Of a DNA stretch of 64,000 nt, positions 51,618 through 60,229 are shown one piece after another. Every line of letters starts with the position of its first letter. The first letter of the stretch is position 1. A program made the position numbers and the translations under genes. Source of the DNA: Tsuneonella rigui (lineage in GTDB: Bacteria > Pseudomonadota > Alphaproteobacteria > Sphingomonadales > Sphingomonadaceae); assembly GCF_003958625.1 (NCBI RefSeq), contig NZ_RSEL01000028.1, positions 1 through 64,000 on the forward strand, read 5' to 3'. The notes under the pieces were generated by a model that searched no databases, was not told the DNA's origin, and was given only the letters and a program-made list of their open reading frames with translations.

Positions 51618-52645
51618 CCACGCTCGTTTCGCTGTGGGATTTTTCGCTGCTGCTCTGCTCCGTCGCGCTGATCGGAGTGGCGGGGCTGCTGCTCGCGCGC
51701 GTCATCACCGAAGGCAGTGCGCGCCGGCGGGAGGAGATGCGCCGCAAGCTGCTGCCCGCGATGATCCGCGGCGAGACGCCCGATGTCGGCAATTCGAAGC
51801 TCGCCCGCAGCGTCGCGGCGACCCTTACCCTTGAGCTTGCCGAACTCGTACGCGGCACCGATCGCGAGGCGCTGGTCACCGCGGCGACCGCGACCGGCGC
51901 GGCGGAGGAATTGGCCCGGCGGCTGCGCTCGCGTACCGCGCAAGACCGGCTGGTCGCGGCCGAAGCGCTGGCGATGTTCCCCGACTATGCGCCTGCCGTC
52001 ACCAAGGTCGCGCTGGCCGATCCCAGCCCCGACGTGCGGCTCGGCGCCGCGCTCGCGCTGGCGCAGGAAGGCCGCGCGCCGCCTGCCGGCGAACTGGTGC
52101 GCAAGCTGGGCATCGGCACGAGCGAGAACTCGCTGCTGATGGTTTCGCTGATGCGCGACCTGGTGAAGACCGATCCGCAGGCGGTCGAGGCGCTGCTCTA
52201 CGATCTCGACCTGCCCGACGCCGCCAAGCTCGCGGCGACCGATGCGCTCGCCGAGAGCGGCGCAGTCGATCACGCCCCGCTGGTCGCGTGGATGGCGGAG
52301 GCTGCGGGGGAGGACAGCGATCTCCAGCCGCGCATCTTCCGCGCGCTCGGCCGGTTGGGCCATCCCGCCGGGCACGATGCGATCCTGACCGGGCTCGACA
52401 GCGCTTCCTGGCAAGTGCGCGCCTCGGCTTCTGAAGCTGCCGGCCGCTCGGCGCTGAAGGCGGCTGTCCCGCGGCTGGCGGAGTTGCTCGACGACGATGA
52501 GTGGTGGGTCCGTTTCCGTGCTGGCGAGGCGCTCGCCCGCCTCGGCTCCGCCGGACGGCTCGCGCTGCACCGCGCGGCGATCGACCCTGCCCCGACAGCG
52601 CGCGCAGCCGCCAAGGCCACGCTCGCCGAACGGGGCCTCGCGTGA
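51614..52645 (+). CDS. membrane-anchored HEAT-repeat protein
   Basis: A 343-residue protein. The start is a TTG inside TTGA, overlapping the upstream stop. One N-terminal membrane segment (about 8-28, LLLCSVALIGVAGLLLARVI) is followed by alpha-helical HEAT-type repeats (RLVAAEALAMFPDYAPAV, PDVRLGAALALAQEG, WQVRASASEAAG, WWVRFRAGEALARLG). A scaffold linking glycosyltransferase and barrel is a reasonable guess; no enzymatic motif is visible. Confidence 0.82.
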   Translation: MTTLVSLWDFSLLLCSVALIGVAGLLLARVITEGSARRREEMRRKLLPAMIRGETPDVGNSKLARSVAATLTLELAELVRGTDREALVTAATATGAAEELARRLRSRTAQDRLVAAEALAMFPDYAPAVTKVALADPSPDVRLGAALALAQEGRAPPAGELVRKLGIGTSENSLLMVSLMRDLVKTDPQAVEALLYDLDLPDAAKLAATDALAESGAVDHAPLVAWMAEAAGEDSDLQPRIFRALGRLGHPAGHDAILTGLDSASWQVRASASEAAGRSALKAAVPRLAELLDDDEWWVRFRAGEALARLGSAGRLALHRAAIDPAPTARAAAKATLAERGLA

Positions 52646-54084
52646 ATCTCTCGGGCCTCACCTGGGCCGAGGGGTGGATGACCACCTCTGCCGAAGCGAT
52701 TGCGCTGGTGGTGATCGTGACCGGGCTGTTGCAGGTGGCGTTCTACATCGTCCAACTGGTGTTCGCCGCCTTCGCGCTGTCCAACCGCCCGCCGGTGCCG
52801 CGCGGCGCGACGCTGTGGCGCCGCTATTCGGACCAGGCGCCGCCGATCTCGTTGCTCGCCCCGGCGTTCAATGAAGAGCTGACCGTGGTCGAAAGCGTCC
52901 GCTCGCTGCTCGCGCTGCAGTATCCCGATTTCGAGGTGCTGCTGATCAATGACGGCTCGAAGGACGGCACCCTCGTCCGGGTGATCAAGGAGTTCGGGCT
53001 GGAAAGGGTCGAGCGCTACGTCGACGACAAGGTCGGCCACGCGCGCATCCGCGGCTTCTACGCCAGCCCTGCACTGCCCCGCCTGCTGGTGATCGACAAG
53101 GAGAACGGCGGCAAGGCCGACGCGCTCAACGCCGGGATCAACGCCTGCCGCACCTCGCTGTTTTGCGCGATGGACGCCGACTCCATCCTCGAGCCCGACG
53201 CGCTGCTGCGCGTGGTGCGCCCGTTCATCGATGAGCCGAACCTCACGGTAGCGGCGGGCGGCACGATCCGCATCGCTAACGGCTGCACGATCGATTCCGG
53301 CCGCGTGACCGAGGTGCGCCTGCCGCGTAACTTCCTCGCGCTGGTGCAGATCATGGAATACCTGCGCGCGTTCCTGATGGCCCGCCTCGCGCTGGGCAAG
53401 ATGCAGGTGCTGACGGTGATCTCCGGCGCGTTTGGGCTGTTCAAGCGCCAACGCGTGGTCGAGGTCGGCGGTTACAGCCACGGCACTGTGGGCGAGGACA
53501 TGGAGCTGGTGCTCAAGCTCCACCGGCACATGCGCGATCTGAAGCAGCCCTACCGCATCGATTTCATCGCCGAGCCGGTCTGCTGGACCGAGTGCCCCGA
53601 GGACGCAAGAGTGCTCGGCCGCCAGCGCAGCCGGTGGCAGCGCGGCGCGCTCGAATGCTTCGCCAAGCACAAGGCGATGTGCTTCAATCCCAGATACGGG
53701 CGGATCGGGTTTATCGGATTCGGGCAGATCCTGTTGGTGGACGTAATCGGCCCGCTGGTGGAGATCCTCGGCTACATCCTGGTGCCGCTGCTCTATGGCC
53801 TGGGCCTGCTCGCGCTGCCGTGGCTGCTGGCGTTCCTGTCGGTCACGTTCACCTTCGGGGTGTTCGTCAGCGTGGCGACGCTGATCCTCGAGGAAGTGCA
53901 GCTACGCCGCTTCCCGCGGGCGCGCGAGATCGCAATCCTGGCGCTGATCGCGGTGATCGAGAACTTCGGCTACCGCCAACTCTCAAACCTGTGGCGGTTG
54001 CAGGGCTGGTGGCAGTTCCTGCGCAAGCAGCAGAGCTGGGGCACGATGACCCGCAAGGGGTTCGGCGGGGCGACGGCGGCCTAA
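52642..54084 (+). CDS. family 2 glycosyltransferase, membrane (synthase type)
   Basis: A 480-residue processive-type GT2. A membrane segment near the N-terminus, then PPISLLAPAFNEE, LLINDGSKDGT, GGKADALNAGINA, CAMDADSIL (DxD), GEDMELVLKLHR and QRSRWQRGALE (QxxRW), then several C-terminal membrane segments. This is the motif set of polysaccharide synthases such as PgaC and hyaluronan synthase. No PilZ domain. The start is GTG in GTGA, overlapping the HEAT gene. Its stop overlaps the facing HPt gene by four bases. Confidence 0.93.
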   Translation: MNLSGLTWAEGWMTTSAEAIALVVIVTGLLQVAFYIVQLVFAAFALSNRPPVPRGATLWRRYSDQAPPISLLAPAFNEELTVVESVRSLLALQYPDFEVLLINDGSKDGTLVRVIKEFGLERVERYVDDKVGHARIRGFYASPALPRLLVIDKENGGKADALNAGINACRTSLFCAMDADSILEPDALLRVVRPFIDEPNLTVAAGGTIRIANGCTIDSGRVTEVRLPRNFLALVQIMEYLRAFLMARLALGKMQVLTVISGAFGLFKRQRVVEVGGYSHGTVGEDMELVLKLHRHMRDLKQPYRIDFIAEPVCWTECPEDARVLGRQRSRWQRGALECFAKHKAMCFNPRYGRIGFIGFGQILLVDVIGPLVEILGYILVPLLYGLGLLALPWLLAFLSVTFTFGVFVSVATLILEEVQLRRFPRAREIAILALIAVIENFGYRQLSNLWRLQGWWQFLRKQQSWGTMTRKGFGGATAA

Positions 54085-54347
54085 AGACGGTCGAGAAGCG
54101 CCAGCAGGGCCGCTCCCGGCTGGGCGCAATCCTCACTCGCCATCGCCGCTTCCTCGAGTGCGAGCGCCGCTTGCCCGACCTCGTGATGTCCGAACATGCC
54201 CGCGATCCCGGCGAGCTTGTGCGCGCGATCGATCACCTCTTGGGTGTCACCCGCCGCGAGCGCCTCAGCGATAGCGGCGCGTTCCGCCGGGGCGCGCGCG
54301 GCAAAGCGCGCGGCAAGCTCGGCGAGCTTGCTCTCGATCCCGCTCAC
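54081..54347 (-). CDS. HPt phosphotransfer protein
   Basis: An 88-residue four-helix HPt domain with phospho-accepting His43 in DRAHKLAGIAGMFG. It would relay phosphate between the receiver of the hybrid kinase and a free response regulator. Last gene of the kinase operon; overlaps the response-regulator gene by ATGA and ends tail-to-tail with the glycosyltransferase. Confidence 0.9.
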   Translation of the reverse strand: MSGIESKLAELAARFAARAPAERAAIAEALAAGDTQEVIDRAHKLAGIAGMFGHHEVGQAALALEEAAMASEDCAQPGAALLALLDRL

Positions 54348-54700
54348 AGGAACGCGCGCACCTGCGCGGCGAGCGAGACCGGGTCGAACGGCTTGGCGAT
54401 CACGCCCTTGGCGTCGAGCGTGGCGAAGCCTTGGATCTCGGACCGTTGCGCGCGCGCGGTGACGAACAGCACCGGGGTGGCGATGCCTTCCTCACGTAGC
54501 CGCGAAAGCACGGTGGGTCCGTCCATTCCGGGCATCATCACGTCGAGTAGGATGATGTCGGGCGACCACTCGGTCGCGGCGCCGAGCGCTTCCGCGCCCG
54601 AAGCCACTGTGCGAACTTCGAACTCAGGATCGAGCAAGAGCGACATCTCGGCAATCTCGCGGATGTCGGGCTCGTCGTCGACGTAGAGCACCCGGGTCAT
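54344..54700 (-). CDS. single-domain response regulator
   Basis: A 118-residue receiver: DDE at 8-10, phospho-acceptor Asp53 in LLDVMMPGMDG, Thr in FVTA and Lys in IAKPF. No output domain. Overlaps both the kinase (ATGA) and the HPt gene, so the three are made together as a phosphorelay. Confidence 0.95.
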   Translation of the reverse strand: MTRVLYVDDEPDIREIAEMSLLLDPEFEVRTVASGAEALGAATEWSPDIILLDVMMPGMDGPTVLSRLREEGIATPVLFVTARAQRSEIQGFATLDAKGVIAKPFDPVSLAAQVRAFL

Positions 54701-56814
54701 GCGGCATTCCTTTCGGCGTCCCCGACCATACGCATGGTCGTCCGGACCAGATCCTCGATAGAGCTGCGGCTCTTGACCAGCACCGCATCGACCCGTCCCT
54801 CGGCGTGGGGATCATCGATCGCGGTGAACAGCAGCACCTTCAGCCCGGCTTGCGACGCGCGCAGTTCAGGCACTAGTTCCAGCCCATTCTCGGGTGCCAT
54901 GCTGACATCGACGATCGCGGCGGCAAATCGGCGAGCGGCAATCGCGCGGCGCGCTTCCTCCAGCGTGGCGACCGAAACCACCGCCGCCTTGCCCTCGAAC
55001 GCGCTGGCAACGACGTCGAGGCAATCGTGATCATCGTCGACATGCAGCACCGCGGGCAGGCCCGGCTTGGCAGCGGCGCGCTCGGCGGCGGTTTCGCAGA
55101 TGATCGGCAGGTCGACCGAGAAGGTGGTTCCGCCACCGGCGCGATCGGCGAAGGTTAGCGTCCCGCCGTGCCGCTGTGCGATCTCGCGCGCGATCGACAG
55201 GCCGAGACCCGTCCCTCCGCGCGCGCGATTGTCCGAGCCGTCTGCCATCGCGAACTTGCCGAAGATCCGGCTGCGGAATTCCTGCGGGATGCCCCCGCCC
55301 CGGTCGCACACGTCGATCCGCACGCTCTGCCCATGCTGGTGGGCAATCAGCTCGACGGTTCCGTCGCGCGGCGAATGCTTGATCGCGTTCGAGACGAGAT
55401 TGGTGACGAGCTGCTCGAGCCGGTCGGCATCGCCCTCTACCACCATCGGCCAAGCGGGCGGCTGCGCCTTCAGCGTGACCCCGTGATTGGCCGCGAACTG
55501 GGCGTTGGCGGCGACGACGCGGTCGATCAGCGGTGTTACCCGCATGCGGCGCATGTCGAAATGCATCTTGCCCGACTCGATCTTCTCAATGTCGAGGATG
55601 TCGTTGATCAGGCGGATCAGCCGCTCGCAGTTGCTGTGCGCGATCTGCACCAGCCGCGCGGCCTTCTCGCCCAGGGGGCCGACCGCGCCCGACGCCAGCA
55701 GACCCAGCGATCCGCCGATCGAGGTCAGCGGCGTGCGCAATTCGTGGCTGACGGTCGAGACGAACTCGGTTTTCATTCCCTCGATCCGCTTGCGGTCGGT
55801 CACGTCGCGGATGATCGCGACGTAGCTGTTCTCGCCTGACTCTATTCGGCTGATGGCGACGTCGGTTTCGAAGATCGTCCCGTCCCGGCGGCGCCCGGTG
55901 AACTCCATCTGCCGCCCGGCCCCGCTGACCCCGGCGCTGCCGACCGAGTGCAGCCAGGCAACGCTGTCTTCGAGCTTCGGCGGAGTCGCCATCAGGTAGG
56001 TGTTATGCTTGCCGACGAGGTGCGCCTCGTCGAAGCCGAACAGGCGCTCGATGCTGGGATTGACGCCCTGGATGAAGCCGTCGTGGTCCAGCAGCAGCAG
56101 CCCGTCGACCGTGCCGTTAAGGATCACCCGGTTGCGCTCGGCGAGCATGTTGGCGCGCGCGAACTCGCGCTGCCGCTCGCGGATCGCGCGTCCGGTGACG
56201 ATCGCCACCAGCGCCAGCAGCAGAGAGAACGCTCCGAGTAGAAGGTAAGTCGTCTGCTCGATCCGCTCGCGTGAACGGTCGCGTGAGTTGATGATCTGCG
56301 GCAAGCGCGCGCGCTCGATATCGTCGAGCCGGCCGACTTCGGCCCGGATCGCGTCCATCAGACGCTTGCCCTCGCCCTCGGCCACAGCCTGGCGCGCTCC
56401 CGCGGTGTCGCCCGCCTGCATTCGTGCGATATTGCCGTCGACGAACGCGAGCTTGCGCTGCGACAGTTGCTTGAGCCGCGCGATGCCTTGCGCAATCGCC
56501 GGCTCGCGGCGGCCCTCGTCCTCGAGCGAGGCAAAGGTAGCGGCGATGCCCGCCTTACCTTCCTGGTAGGGCGTCAGGAATTCGCGCTTGCCGGTCAGCA
56601 CGTAGCCGCGCTGGCCGGTTTCGACATTAAGGTGCTCGACCAGCAGCTCGGCAAGCTCCGCCCGCGCTTCGACCGACTGGTCGACCAGCGCGCGCAGTTC
56701 GCGAACGTCGCGGAACTCGCCGCGCATGAGCATCAGGAAACCGAGCAATCCCAACGGGATAGCCAGAAGCATCAGGCCTGCCAGGCCGCGGCGAATGTCA
56801 GTGCCTTTGAGCAT
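54697..56814 (-). CDS. hybrid sensor histidine kinase (CHASE3-PAS-HisKA-HATPase-REC)
   Basis: A 705-residue membrane kinase. Two membrane segments flank a periplasmic CHASE3-type domain (LNVETGQRGYVLTGKREFL). A PAS domain follows (GTVDGLLLLDHDGFIQGVNP, SIERLFGFDEA), then HisKA with His in VSTVSHELRTPLTS, HATPase (N-box LVSNAIKHSPRDG, RARGGTGLGLSIAREI) and a C-terminal receiver (LHVDDDHDCLD, IVDVSM). ATG at 56814 has GAGG five bases upstream; earlier starts lack one. It probably controls the facing polysaccharide operon through the HPt and free receivers. Confidence 0.93.
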   Translation of the reverse strand: MLKGTDIRRGLAGLMLLAIPLGLLGFLMLMRGEFRDVRELRALVDQSVEARAELAELLVEHLNVETGQRGYVLTGKREFLTPYQEGKAGIAATFASLEDEGRREPAIAQGIARLKQLSQRKLAFVDGNIARMQAGDTAGARQAVAEGEGKRLMDAIRAEVGRLDDIERARLPQIINSRDRSRERIEQTTYLLLGAFSLLLALVAIVTGRAIRERQREFARANMLAERNRVILNGTVDGLLLLDHDGFIQGVNPSIERLFGFDEAHLVGKHNTYLMATPPKLEDSVAWLHSVGSAGVSGAGRQMEFTGRRRDGTIFETDVAISRIESGENSYVAIIRDVTDRKRIEGMKTEFVSTVSHELRTPLTSIGGSLGLLASGAVGPLGEKAARLVQIAHSNCERLIRLINDILDIEKIESGKMHFDMRRMRVTPLIDRVVAANAQFAANHGVTLKAQPPAWPMVVEGDADRLEQLVTNLVSNAIKHSPRDGTVELIAHQHGQSVRIDVCDRGGGIPQEFRSRIFGKFAMADGSDNRARGGTGLGLSIAREIAQRHGGTLTFADRAGGGTTFSVDLPIICETAAERAAAKPGLPAVLHVDDDHDCLDVVASAFEGKAAVVSVATLEEARRAIAARRFAAAIVDVSMAPENGLELVPELRASQAGLKVLLFTAIDDPHAEGRVDAVLVKSRSSIEDLVRTTMRMVGDAERNAA

Positions 56815-56916
56815 CGGTGCCTCGGACCGTCGGTTACCCATCCGCGATGGGGCAAACATGGTTACGAATTCGGTAATTTTCGGCTGCGGGATGTCACCAG
56901 ATCGCGGTTCGACCAG

Positions 56917-58059
56917 TTACCGCGCGCGGCCGCGGGCGCCGACCGGCCAGATGTCGACCAGCGTACCGTCCTGCACCACGTGATAGTTGTCGTAGAGGTT
57001 CACCGTCGGATCGCAGTGCGGTACTACCAAGGTCACCGCGTCGCCCGGGCGCAGGCGTTGGCCTATTTCGGGTGCGATCAAGGCGCCGTGCTCGTCGCCC
57101 ATGAAGGCAAAGGCGGTGTCGGCCGGTGCTCCATCCGCGACCCGCGGAGAACCGCCGTCGGTCGAGAGCGACTTGAAGCCCGCGTCGATGGTCACCAGCG
57201 CCTCGTGGTTCGCGCTCGCCACCCGCGTGTCGACCGCCAGCGCCGTTTCGAACGGCACGGCACCGCTGCCGTCGAGATCGCAATCGAGGTACTGCGTGTC
57301 CATGAACACGTAAGAGCCGGCCTGCAACTCGGTGAACACGGCCAGCGCGAGGTCGATGGCGTGAGTGCCGGTGCCCGAGCCGGTGACGATCTCGGGCCCG
57401 AAGCCGACTTCGTCGAGCGCCGCGATCACGCTGCGTAAGTATTCCGTGCGTTCCTCGATCGACGCCTTGCGTGCGGCGAACTCCTCGATGTGCTGCTGCA
57501 TGCCGCAGTAGAACTGGACTCCTCGCAAGTTCAGGCGCGGGCATTCGGCGATCGTGCGCGCGAGTTCGACCGCCGCATCGGGCGAAGCAACGCCGGTCCG
57601 GCGGATGCCAGGATCGATGTCGATGATCACGTCGAGCGTGGCGTCCGCCCCGGCCAGAGCCGCGTCGATCCGGCGCGCCACGTCGGGATGATCGACCGTC
57701 GCCATCAGCCCGTCCGCTCGGCCGGCCAGGACCGCCAGCCGGACCACCGCTGCTGGCGCGGCGACCGGTGAGGTGATCAGCACGCCGCGAATGCCGCCGT
57801 CGACCATCACCTCAGCCTCGCCGATCTTCGCGCAGCATACGCCGACCGCGCCGGCGACAAGCTGGCGCCGGGCGATGTCCACGCTCTTGTGCGTCTTGGC
57901 GTGCGGGCGCAGCGCGATGCCGCGCGCGGTCACCTTGCCCTGCATCGCCGCGATGTTGCGATCGAGCCGGTCGAGCTCGAGCACCAGAACCGGCGTGTTA
58001 AGTGCCGTGCGCGAGCCTTGCTGGCCGATCAGGTGAGCGTGAAGTTCGCGGTCGTCCAT
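56917..58059 (-). CDS. DSD1-type PLP enzyme (D-serine deaminase/D-threonine aldolase-like)
   Basis: A 380-residue alanine-racemase-fold enzyme. The PLP lysine is in LRPHAKTHK; GVCCAKIGEAEVMVDGG, VIIDIDPGIRRTG, GTGTHAID and the metal-binding His/Cys in VVPHCDPTVN are family features. Members act on D-threonine, D-serine or 3-hydroxy-D-aspartate; specificity cannot be told. One-base overlap (TGATG) with the upstream lactone oxidase gene. Confidence 0.88.
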   Translation of the reverse strand: MDDRELHAHLIGQQGSRTALNTPVLVLELDRLDRNIAAMQGKVTARGIALRPHAKTHKSVDIARRQLVAGAVGVCCAKIGEAEVMVDGGIRGVLITSPVAAPAAVVRLAVLAGRADGLMATVDHPDVARRIDAALAGADATLDVIIDIDPGIRRTGVASPDAAVELARTIAECPRLNLRGVQFYCGMQQHIEEFAARKASIEERTEYLRSVIAALDEVGFGPEIVTGSGTGTHAIDLALAVFTELQAGSYVFMDTQYLDCDLDGSGAVPFETALAVDTRVASANHEALVTIDAGFKSLSTDGGSPRVADGAPADTAFAFMGDEHGALIAPEIGQRLRPGDAVTLVVPHCDPTVNLYDNYHVVQDGTLVDIWPVGARGRAR

Positions 58060-59312
58060 CAGCTGAACAGCTCCGAAAGATGGGGGTTGAGGAACTTGCC
58101 CGCCGGGTCCGCCGCGCGGCGCACTTCGCGATAGCGCTCGGCCATCGGGTAGAGCGCATCTACATCATCGCGGGTCAGCGTGTGCCGCTTCGCCCAGTGC
58201 GGCCGCCCGCCATGCGCGCGGAAGATCGCCTCGGCATCGGCAAATAGCGCGCGCCACGGCATCTTCGCGTATTGGTGCATGGAGATCGCCGCGACCGGGC
58301 CGGCGTTCATCGGGCTCATCCAGATATCGTCGGGCGCGACGACCCGAAATTCGAACGGAAACGAGACGGGAAGGCGCTTCTTGCGGATCCGACCGACCAC
58401 CTCGTCGAGTGTCTCGAGGCCCGCAGCCTGCGGCATCTCGTATTCCATCTCTTCGAACGGAATGGTCCGGTCGGAGGGGAAAATCGCGTGAGCCGGGCCG
58501 CGTCGGCGCCCGTTCATGTCGGTCCGCATCATCAAGCGCTGCAAAGTCGGCACCAGCTGCGGGATGAAGGCGCCGACGTTGAGCAGGCGCCGGAAGGCGG
58601 TTTCCTCCATGTCCGTGGTCGACGGCGGCGGATCGCACGGATCGCACAGCTCGAGCGTCTTGAGGATCACGCTGTCTGCGTGCGGAAAGAACCAGAACTC
58701 GACATGGCGCGTGTCTCGCACCAGATCGAAGTAGCGTTCGCGGACCTCGCCCCACGGCCGCTTCTCGATCCGTTCGGCGAGGTGGAAGGCCGGGACCACC
58801 TCGCACTCGATCTCGGTCGCGATGCCGAACATGCCGAGTGACAGGCGTTGCGCCTGGAACAGGTCGGGTTCGGTCGTGGCATCGCACCACTTCGCGCCGC
58901 CATCGGCGCCGATCAGGCGAAAGCCGCGTGCGAAGGTCGCCAAATTGCCCAGCCCCGCGCCCGTCCCGTGTGTGCCCGTCGCCATCGCGCCCGCGAGCGA
59001 CTGCGGGTTCACGTCGCCCTGGTTGGCGAGCGCGAGCCCATGCTCCCACAGCGCTGCGGTCAGCCGCTTGATGCTCCATCCAGCGGGAATCCGCGCGGTG
59101 GTGCGGTCGGCGCTGACCGTGAGCTCGCCTTCGAGCTCTTCCAAGCTGACAATCGCGTCGTCGCTGGCGCAGAGCGGCATGAACGAGTGCCCCGCGCCGG
59201 TCGGGCGGACGGTGCGGGCGCGTTGGACGATCGCCGCCAGTTCGTCTTCGGTCCTGGGCCGCTGCACGGCTGCTGGAGCGCGAACGCTTCCCGACCAGTT
59301 CGACCAGCTCAT
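58059..59312 (-). CDS. FAD-dependent sugar-1,4-lactone oxidase (ALO family)
   Basis: A 417-residue vanillyl-alcohol-oxidase-fold flavoenzyme: FAD-binding VRPTGAGHSFMPLC, QGDVNPQSLAGAMATGTHGTG, and a C-terminal ALO domain (RPHWAKRHTLTRDDV, LNPHLSEL). It would oxidise an aldono-lactone or alditol. The ATG at 59312 has GGAGG seven bases upstream. Divergent from the AraC-type regulator across about 140 bases, its likely controller. Confidence 0.88.
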   Translation of the reverse strand: MSWSNWSGSVRAPAAVQRPRTEDELAAIVQRARTVRPTGAGHSFMPLCASDDAIVSLEELEGELTVSADRTTARIPAGWSIKRLTAALWEHGLALANQGDVNPQSLAGAMATGTHGTGAGLGNLATFARGFRLIGADGGAKWCDATTEPDLFQAQRLSLGMFGIATEIECEVVPAFHLAERIEKRPWGEVRERYFDLVRDTRHVEFWFFPHADSVILKTLELCDPCDPPPSTTDMEETAFRRLLNVGAFIPQLVPTLQRLMMRTDMNGRRRGPAHAIFPSDRTIPFEEMEYEMPQAAGLETLDEVVGRIRKKRLPVSFPFEFRVVAPDDIWMSPMNAGPVAAISMHQYAKMPWRALFADAEAIFRAHGGRPHWAKRHTLTRDDVDALYPMAERYREVRRAADPAGKFLNPHLSELFS

Positions 59313-59449
59313 CGACGCCCTCCGCCCTGGCGACCCATCAGATTCGGAGTGATAGCCGACATGAACGGAATTGCACTCGTCCACAGGTGCCAATTGACGG
59401 GCGCGGGCAATGCGCGTGATATTCGCGGTGTCACAGGTGACGAGCACCG

Positions 59450-60229
59450 ATGAAGCATTCCGCTGACTATCCGCTGGCACAGCGCCCGATCATGGGCTTC
59501 GCGGACCAGTACCCGGCGGGCCTGATCGACCCGGCGCACAGCCATCCGCGCTCACAGCTGACTTACTGCACCTCGGGCGTGATGGTGATCGAGGCGTCCG
59601 ACTGCGTGTTCATGCTGCCGCCGCGCCGGGCGATCTGGATCCCGGCGGGGACCGACCACGAGGTGCGCTGCCGCGGCCCGGTCGATTCCTACACGCTGTA
59701 CATCGATCCCGCGCTCGACCCCGATCCGCAGACCGCGCGGGTGATCGAAGTATCGGAACTGGTCCGCGCGCTGGTGTTCGAGGTCGGGCGCTTCAGCCCC
59801 GACTACGATCTCGCCGGCCGCGAGGGGGAGATCGCGCGCCTGCTGCTCGCGGAGGTGCGGCGCATGCCGGTCACCCCGACCGACCTGCCGATGCCGCAGG
59901 ACCCGCGCCTGCTGCGCGTGTGCCACATGCTGATCGATAACCCGGCCGATCCGCGCGATCTCGACGCGTGGGCCTCGGTCGCCGCGATGGGCCGGCGGAC
60001 CTTCACCCGCGCATTCCGCCGGGAGACCGGCGCGGGCCTCGCGACCTGGCGGCAGCAGGTGCGATTGATGGCGGCGATCCCCAAGCTGGAAGCCGGACAA
60101 CCGGTGACCACGGTGGCGTTCGACGTCGGCTACGACAGCCCGAGCGCTTTCGCGGCCACGTTCCACAGCGTGTTCGGCCTCGCGCCGAGCGCGTTTATCG
60201 CCCGGCCGAGGGAGAGTTCGGCGTCGTGA
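59450..60229 (+). CDS. AraC family transcriptional regulator
   Basis: A 259-residue regulator. A cupin-like sensing domain (DPAHSHPRSQLTYCTSGVM, PPRRAIWIPAGTDHEV) is followed by a two-HTH AraC domain (LDAWASVAAMGRRTFTRAFR, TTVAFDVGYDSPSAFAATF). Divergent from the lactone oxidase/DSD1 unit. Its 3' end overlaps the convergent amidohydrolase gene by 35 bases. Confidence 0.93.
   Translation: MKHSADYPLAQRPIMGFADQYPAGLIDPAHSHPRSQLTYCTSGVMVIEASDCVFMLPPRRAIWIPAGTDHEVRCRGPVDSYTLYIDPALDPDPQTARVIEVSELVRALVFEVGRFSPDYDLAGREGEIARLLLAEVRRMPVTPTDLPMPQDPRLLRVCHMLIDNPADPRDLDAWASVAAMGRRTFTRAFRRETGAGLATWRQQVRLMAAIPKLEAGQPVTTVAFDVGYDSPSAFAATFHSVFGLAPSAFIARPRESSAS

Noticed and set aside
52270-53670. Leftward 466-codon frame opposite HEAT and glycosyltransferase genes
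   Set aside because: Spans the junction of two well-supported genes on the other strand and has no domain.
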